From Ruminococcaceae bacterium UBA1767 (GTDB taxonomy: Bacteria > Bacillota > Clostridia > Oscillospirales > Acutalibacteraceae), in contig DCGX01000048.1 in assembly GCA_002315505.1 (NCBI GenBank), positions 1-9,791 on the forward strand: 9,791 nt of DNA. Reading direction: 5' to 3'. Under the pieces are notes generated by a model. It was not told the DNA's origin, did not search any database, and saw only the letters and a list, made by a program, of their open reading frames with translations. A program made the position numbers and the translations under genes. Shown in pieces: positions 6,035 through 9,791 of this stretch (position 1 is its first letter; the number at the start of each line of letters is the position of its first letter).

Positions 6035-7024
6035 ATGGAAAAACCAATCAGTGTTGTAACCGGCGCAACGGGCCATATCGGATATGCGCTTTTAAAAAAA
6101 TTAGTTGACAGCGGAGAGAATGTAAGAATCCTTATTCGTAAGGATTCAAAGCAGTTTGACGGAATCGAATGCGAGAAGGTTTTCGGTGACGTAACTGACT
6201 ACGCATCACTTGAGAAGGCTTTTGAAGGCGCTGACGTGGTGTATCATCTTGCCGGACTTATTGATATCAATGTCGGAAACGATGATATGGTATGGAAGGT
6301 TAACTTTGAAGGCACAAAAAATGTTGTTAAGGCTTGTAAAGCCTGCAAGGTCAGAAGACTTGTTTATGCTTCGTCGGTTGATGCATATCAGCCGTTGCCG
6401 AATAATCAGCTTATGAAGGAAGTTACACGCTTCGAGCCGGATATTCTCGATGGTACATATGCTAAGACAAAGGCAAGCGCAACGAACTTTATCTTTGATG
6501 AGGTTAAGAATGGCGAGCTTGACGCAGTTATAGTTTATCCGGGAGCCTGCATCGGTCCGTATGATTTCAAGGTGTCGAATGTCGGTGAAATGGTACGTAC
6601 GGTTGTTAAACACGGTTATCCTGTTTCCCTTAATTTCGGCGCATATAACTTCGTTGATATCCGTGATGTTGCCGACGGAATGTACTCTGCTGCTAAGAAC
6701 GGCAGAACAGGTGAGGGTTACATTCTTTGCGGTGAGCAGATTTCGGTTGATGAATTTATCTGCACACTTTGTAAGGTTTGCGGAAAGAAAATTCCGAAGC
6801 TCAAAATGGGATACGGAATCGTAAGTATCGGTGCACCTATTTGCGAGGTTTACTATAAAATCAGTAAGGCTACACCTTTGTTTACAAGATATTCAATCAG
6901 AAAGCTCATATCAAACTGCAACTTCTCAATTGAGAAGGCTAAGACTGAACTTGGATACGAGCCGATGTCCGTTGAACAGTCACTTAAGGATATGGTTAAG
7001 TGGATTAAGGAAAACGAAAAATAA
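6035..7024 (+). CDS. Extended SDR, NAD(P)-dependent epimerase/dehydratase or ketoreductase type
   Basis: The 329-aa product is a complete, canonical extended SDR of typical length. It shows TGATGHIG (residues 9-16), FGDVTD near 50-55, HLAG (71-74), YASSVDAY with the active-site Ser (111-118) and the catalytic pair Y142/K146 in YAKTK. Arg35-Lys36 after the second beta strand favours NADP(H), as in dihydroflavonol-4-reductase-like members. The overall look is that of the DFR/HpnA-like branch, but the sequence alone does not separate epimerase, dehydratase and ketoreductase. AAGGAGG lies 7 nt before the ATG at 6035, predicting efficient translation. It is divergent from the two-gene SDR operon, shares its control region, and is followed by a strong bidirectional terminator, so it is monocistronic. 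Confidence 0.88.
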   Translation: MEKPISVVTGATGHIGYALLKKLVDSGENVRILIRKDSKQFDGIECEKVFGDVTDYASLEKAFEGADVVYHLAGLIDINVGNDDMVWKVNFEGTKNVVKACKACKVRRLVYASSVDAYQPLPNNQLMKEVTRFEPDILDGTYAKTKASATNFIFDEVKNGELDAVIVYPGACIGPYDFKVSNVGEMVRTVVKHGYPVSLNFGAYNFVDIRDVADGMYSAAKNGRTGEGYILCGEQISVDEFICTLCKVCGKKIPKLKMGYGIVSIGAPICEVYYKISKATPLFTRYSIRKLISNCNFSIEKAKTELGYEPMSVEQSLKDMVKWIKENEK

Positions 7025-7040
7025 AAAAATCAACAAAAAC

Positions 7041-7070
7041 GGAGCTGACGCATTTAGATGCGTCAGCTCC
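7041..7070. terminator. Bidirectional terminator between convergent genes
   Basis: A perfect 13-bp stem (ggagctgacgcat at 7041-7053 with its complement at 7058-7070) closes a TTAG loop. The plus strand continues TTGATTTT and the minus strand GTTTTTGTTGATTTTTTT, so it can end both the 329-aa SDR transcript and the lipoprotein transcript. Confidence 0.88.
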
Positions 7071-7091
7071 TTGATTTTATAATTCAAAATA

Positions 7092-8942
7092 TTATTTTGC
7101 AGTTGTTGCGGTTGTCTGCTTCTTTTCGGTTGTTTCAGCTGTGTATGTTGAAACAAAGGCCTTTGCCTGACCTGAAGCCTTTGAGCCTTCAAAGGCACCA
7201 TCTGTTGAGATTGTCGTTCCACAGATTGCAACATCACCGCTTGAGAGTACAGCTGTGCCGAGAACATTATCAACGTCATTACCGTTGAGAACGACTACAG
7301 CGGATGTCTGTCCTTTTTCGTTGAGATAAGCGATGAAGCCGTCACCATTCTTGCTGAGCTTCTGACCGAGGAAATCGCCTGTATTTGACTCTGTCTGACC
7401 TGCGATAACGTATCCGCCGTCAACAACTGAGATAGAGTTGATGTAATCAGCCTTGTATCCGCCGAAGAGCTTTGACCATTCAACCTTACCTGATGAGTTG
7501 TACTTGAGGATGTATCCGTCTGACTCTCCCATATTGGCAGTGTAAATACCGCTTACTTTCTTACCGATTGTGAATGAGCCTGCAACTACGCATCCTCCGT
7601 CGTCAGTAGCGGCAACTGCATTATACTCGCTGATACCGTTTCCCTGGAGATATTCAGCCCAGTTAAGGTCGCCCTTTTTGCTGAGACTGAGAAGAACAGT
7701 GTTCTTGGCAAGGGTACAGCTTGAATCAATCTTTGAGAAATCTCCGTCATATGATGTTGTAACACAGGTAGCGAAAATATCACCGCTCTTGTTGACAGAA
7801 AGAGCAGAAATAGTATTTGACCTTGAACCATAGAGAGTCTTTCTCCACTTAATGTTACAGTTCTTGTCAAACTTAAAGATAAAGGCTGATGAGCCTTCAG
7901 TATTAGCACCCTTGAAGAAGCCTGAATCTGATGTGCTCTTACCGCCGACTACGAAACCGCCGTCGGGAGTAGCTGCGATAGAATCAATGAACTCACCGTT
8001 TGTGTTTCCGTCATTAGGGAATGAATATGTCCACATGAGCTTGCCGTCCTTGTCAAGTCGGGCAATTGCACCTGAAATGAGTTTTGAATTGAGCTTTGCG
8101 TCAATATCGGTAGCTGTCGTGTAACCTGCAACAACAACTGTCTGGTCCTTAAGCACTGCTACACTGTAAAGGTCAAGGTTGTTGTTACCGCCGATAACGT
8201 ATTTCCATACAACATCGCCTGTTGCTGAATATTTAACAACGGCATTTTTACTTCCGACCCAGTTTGAGTCTGAACCATTGAGATCACCATCAGTGGACTG
8301 AGTGGTACATACTGCAACAAATCCGCCGTCATCAAAGGTATCAATATCCTTGAAAACATCCATGCTTGTACCACCGAAGTACTTTGTGAAATTGCAGTTT
8401 GCATCGGTAATAGTGAACTTTGCACTTTCCTTCGCACCTAAGGTTGTCGATGTTGTGACAGCACTTTTGATGTTAGGCGAGGAAGGTGTGTCGTTTGTAG
8501 TGTAATCGGGAGATTCAGTTGACATTGTAAGCACGAGCTTGCCGCTGTCATCGTATGTACCCGAGTAGTAAATCAGATTTCCGAACGAATCCTTAATATT
8601 CTTTGTGTAAAGAATATTGCCCTTTGAATCCTTTTTACCTGTAGTATAAATAATTGCACCGCTCTTATCCTTCTGACCGGTTGAGTATACCTTGTGACCC
8701 GATTCATCTGTGATACCTGTTGAGTCAATTACCTTGCCGTCGGGATTTGTTGCGCCTGTGATTGCCGTAACATCCTCGATAGCTTTTTTATCCTTTTCGT
8801 CAACGAGAGTAATTGCTTCGGGGGCTTCCTCAACAGCCTTGACGTTCTTTTCACCGGGAACGGCAGAATCACCGCAGGCAGAGAATGAACAAAGGACAAA
8901 AGCCATTGAAAGTGCAAAAGCTAAAATTCTTTTTGATTTCAT
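7092..8942 (-). CDS. Secreted lipoprotein with 13-residue repeats and a seven-bladed beta-propeller
   Basis: The 616-aa product begins with a lipoprotein signal peptide: basic n-region MKSKR, hydrophobic core to residue 20 and lipobox FSAC with Cys23 as the probable lipidated residue, followed by GDS. Residues 62-139 are six tandem 13-residue repeats. Residues 140-180 are a Ser/Thr-rich linker. Residues 185-603 hold seven repeats of about 61 residues with DGGFVVxGxT cores, separated by strands such as GDVVWKY, GKLMWTY and GKVEWSK. Adjacent N-terminal (NFTKYFGG) and C-terminal (KAFVSTY) strands could close a propeller. The tail (604-616) is Thr/Lys-rich. Related propeller lipoproteins act in binding or scaffolding outside the cell; no enzyme motif is visible. 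GAGGTGA lies 6 nt before the ATG. The gene is monocistronic. Confidence 0.85.
   Translation of the reverse strand: MKSKRILAFALSMAFVLCSFSACGDSAVPGEKNVKAVEEAPEAITLVDEKDKKAIEDVTAITGATNPDGKVIDSTGITDESGHKVYSTGQKDKSGAIIYTTGKKDSKGNILYTKNIKDSFGNLIYYSGTYDDSGKLVLTMSTESPDYTTNDTPSSPNIKSAVTTSTTLGAKESAKFTITDANCNFTKYFGGTSMDVFKDIDTFDDGGFVAVCTTQSTDGDLNGSDSNWVGSKNAVVKYSATGDVVWKYVIGGNNNLDLYSVAVLKDQTVVVAGYTTATDIDAKLNSKLISGAIARLDKDGKLMWTYSFPNDGNTNGEFIDSIAATPDGGFVVGGKSTSDSGFFKGANTEGSSAFIFKFDKNCNIKWRKTLYGSRSNTISALSVNKSGDIFATCVTTSYDGDFSKIDSSCTLAKNTVLLSLSKKGDLNWAEYLQGNGISEYNAVAATDDGGCVVAGSFTIGKKVSGIYTANMGESDGYILKYNSSGKVEWSKLFGGYKADYINSISVVDGGYVIAGQTESNTGDFLGQKLSKNGDGFIAYLNEKGQTSAVVVLNGNDVDNVLGTAVLSSGDVAICGTTISTDGAFEGSKASGQAKAFVSTYTAETTEKKQTTATTAK
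7134..8390 (-). repeat. Seven propeller-type repeats of about 61 residues
   Basis: Repeat cores begin near residues 195, 257, 318, 376, 438, 499 and 559 of the lipoprotein. Each has a buried alternation followed by [DS]-[DG]-G-x-[FV]-[VA]-x-x-G-x-[TS] and often T/S-D-G-D-F. Tryptophans at 246, 304, 366, 428 and 489 recur at 58-62-residue intervals at the end of five blades and are missing from the sixth and seventh. This matches beta-propeller repeat families of the PQQ-like/SBBP type by pattern. Confidence 0.7.
8526..8759 (-). repeat. Six tandem 13-residue repeats in the lipoprotein N-terminus
   Basis: Residues 62-139 divide without gaps into six units of exactly 13 residues, consensus T-G-x-K-D-x-x-G-x-x-I-Y-T. 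The Gly at unit position 8 is kept in all six (residues 69, 82, 95, 108, 121, 134), and position 12 is Tyr in four. DNA copies have diverged, so the array is old and held by selection rather than freshly duplicated. Confidence 0.8.
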
Positions 8943-8962
8943 TTTAAATCACCTCACTTTGT

Positions 8963-8990
8963 ATTATACCATAATAAATAAAAAATTCAA
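8963..8990 (-). promoter_or_regulatory. Sigma-A promoter of the lipoprotein gene
   Basis: On the minus strand TTGAAT (8990-8985) and TATAAT (8968-8963) are 16 bp apart. The leader would be about 15 nt and contains the ribosome binding site GAGGTGA (8955-8949). Confidence 0.7.
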
Positions 8991-9003
8991 CAAATAATTT
9001 GTC

Positions 9004-9032
9004 TTTTCAAAAGTATTAAAATATAGTATAAT
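9004..9032 (+). promoter_or_regulatory. Promoter of nth
   Basis: A perfect TATAAT lies at 9027-9032. The -35 candidate TTTTCA (9004-9009, 17-bp spacer) matches consensus at only four positions, so expression is probably modest. It lies back to back with the lipoprotein promoter. Confidence 0.5.
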
Positions 9033-9050
9033 ATCGTCGGAGATGATTGT

Positions 9051-9677
9051 ATGACCAAAAAAGAAAGAGCATTGAATTGTGTCAATGCCCTTAAAAAAGA
9101 ATATCCCGATGCGATTTGCTCACTTAATGCGGGAAATGAGTTTGAACTGCTTGTTGCAACCCGACTTTCGGCTCAGTGCACAGATGCAAGAGTCAATATT
9201 GTCACACCTGCATTGTTTGAAAAATATAAAACCCTTGAAGACTATGCCAATGCGGATGTTGCCGATGTTGAAGAGCTTATCCATTCGTGCGGATTTTACA
9301 AGACAAAGGCGAAGGATATTATCGGCATGGCTCAGAAAATCATTTCTGATTTTGACTCGAAGGTTCCCGATAATATTGAAGACTTGACCTCGTTGCCCGG
9401 TGTGGGCAGAAAGACGGCGAATTTAATCTGCGGAGATATCTATGGCAAGCCAGCGGTTGTTGCCGATACACATCTTATCAGAATTACAAATCTTCTCGGA
9501 CTTGTCGCAACAAAAGACCCGTTCAAGGTTGAAAAGGAGCTGAAAGCCATTCTTCCTCCTGAGGAAAGCAATGATTTCTGCCATCGATGTGTGCTTCACG
9601 GCAGAGCGGTATGCGTTGCACGCAGACCGAAATGTGCAGAATGCTGTATGGCTGAATTCTGCAAATCAGCCAATTAA
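9051..9677 (+). CDS. nth: Endonuclease III (DNA glycosylase/AP lyase)
   Basis: Endonuclease III removes oxidised pyrimidines from DNA and cleaves the abasic site in base-excision repair. The 208-aa product has the usual length and all key parts. The helix-hairpin-helix LPGVGRKTA is at residues 115-123 with catalytic Lys121, and catalytic Asp139 lies in VADTH. The 4Fe-4S cluster ligands Cys188, Cys195, Cys198 and Cys204 have the family spacing C-x6-C-x2-C-x5-C; an extra Cys199 sits next to one ligand. GGAG lies 8 nt before the ATG at 9051. It is divergent from the lipoprotein gene and convergent with, and overlapping, a minus-strand gene at the right edge. No clear terminator follows. All catalytic residues are intact, so it should be active. 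Confidence 0.97.
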   Translation: MTKKERALNCVNALKKEYPDAICSLNAGNEFELLVATRLSAQCTDARVNIVTPALFEKYKTLEDYANADVADVEELIHSCGFYKTKAKDIIGMAQKIISDFDSKVPDNIEDLTSLPGVGRKTANLICGDIYGKPAVVADTHLIRITNLLGLVATKDPFKVEKELKAILPPEESNDFCHRCVLHGRAVCVARRPKCAECCMAEFCKSAN

Positions 9678-9791
9678 TCGTGCGATTAACAGAGCAATTA
9701 TTGCGCCGCTGATTGCAGTACCTGCGTAGCCTGCAATGGCTGTGATTTTGTTTTTGACTCGTTTTGTCGGTGGGGGACAGTCAGCCTTGCC
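9666..9791 (-). CDS. C-terminal end of a putative membrane protein, cut by the window edge
   Basis: A minus-strand frame enters from the right edge and is open for 41 codons before TGA at 9668-9666. The peptide has a short hydrophilic part with a C-P-P-P-T turn and a basic KRVKNK patch, followed by about 26 hydrophobic residues (ITAIAGYAGTAISG onward) ending ARLIG. A basic patch then a hydrophobic C-terminal segment is the picture of a tail transmembrane helix with its start on the cytoplasmic side. Its last codons overlap the last 12 bases of nth on the opposite strand. The family cannot be recognised from this fragment, and the rest lies outside the window. Confidence 0.55.
   Translation of the reverse strand, partial: GKADCPPPTKRVKNKITAIAGYAGTAISGAIIALLIARLIG

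Noticed and set aside
9674..9689. Inverted repeat TTAATCG/CGATTAA after nth as a terminator
   Set aside because: The loop would be only 2 nt, the stem is short and A+T-rich, and no T-run follows on either strand.
1..9791. Mobile elements, CRISPR arrays, tRNA or rRNA genes
   Set aside because: No transposase or integrase motifs, evenly spaced direct DNA repeats, CCA-ended cloverleaf or rRNA-like conserved blocks were seen on either strand.

Overview
The window looks like a piece of chromosome from a low-to-mid G+C Gram-positive anaerobe, most likely a gut clostridium of the Ruminococcaceae/Oscillospiraceae kind. That is an inference from strong AGGAGG-type ribosome binding sites, consensus sigma-A promoters in very A+T-rich intergenic DNA, a lipoprotein signal peptide on a Ser/Thr-rich surface protein, and the general look of the proteins. 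No rRNA, tRNA, CRISPR array, transposase or phage gene was found.

Layout from left to right. (1) 1-437 is mostly non-coding: a 13-bp hairpin at 37-76, a doubtful 46-codon minus-strand ORF (199-339) and a strong promoter for the first gene. (2) 453-2042 (+) is an asparagine-synthetase-like amide ligase whose N-terminal glutaminase part lacks the nucleophilic cysteine. 2114-3184 (+) is a membrane-anchored, probably extracytoplasmic protein of unknown function. Both have near-consensus promoters with the same core, and the pair ends in two tandem terminators. (3) 3292-7024 is a cluster of three extended short-chain dehydrogenases (SDRs). Two are co-transcribed on the minus strand: a 502-aa SDR with a long C-terminal extension, then a 340-aa SDR with an altered active site. 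The third (329 aa) is transcribed divergently. Their shared 200-bp intergenic region holds head-to-head promoters, each flanked by inverted TGCAA/TTGCA half-sites. (4) 7092-8942 (-) is a secreted lipoprotein with six tandem 13-residue repeats followed by a predicted seven-bladed beta-propeller. A bidirectional terminator separates it from the third SDR. (5) 9051-9677 (+) is endonuclease III (nth), and its 3' end overlaps the end of a minus-strand gene that runs off the right edge.

Only nth can be given a firm physiological role (base-excision repair). The SDRs probably act on one or a few related small molecules under common control, but the substrate cannot be read from sequence. The two most unusual proteins are the 502-aa SDR, whose C-terminus resembles a zinc-ribbon/treble-clef module that has lost most of its cysteines, and the repeat/propeller lipoprotein. 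I do not see a clear defence system, mobile element or complete biosynthetic cluster here.
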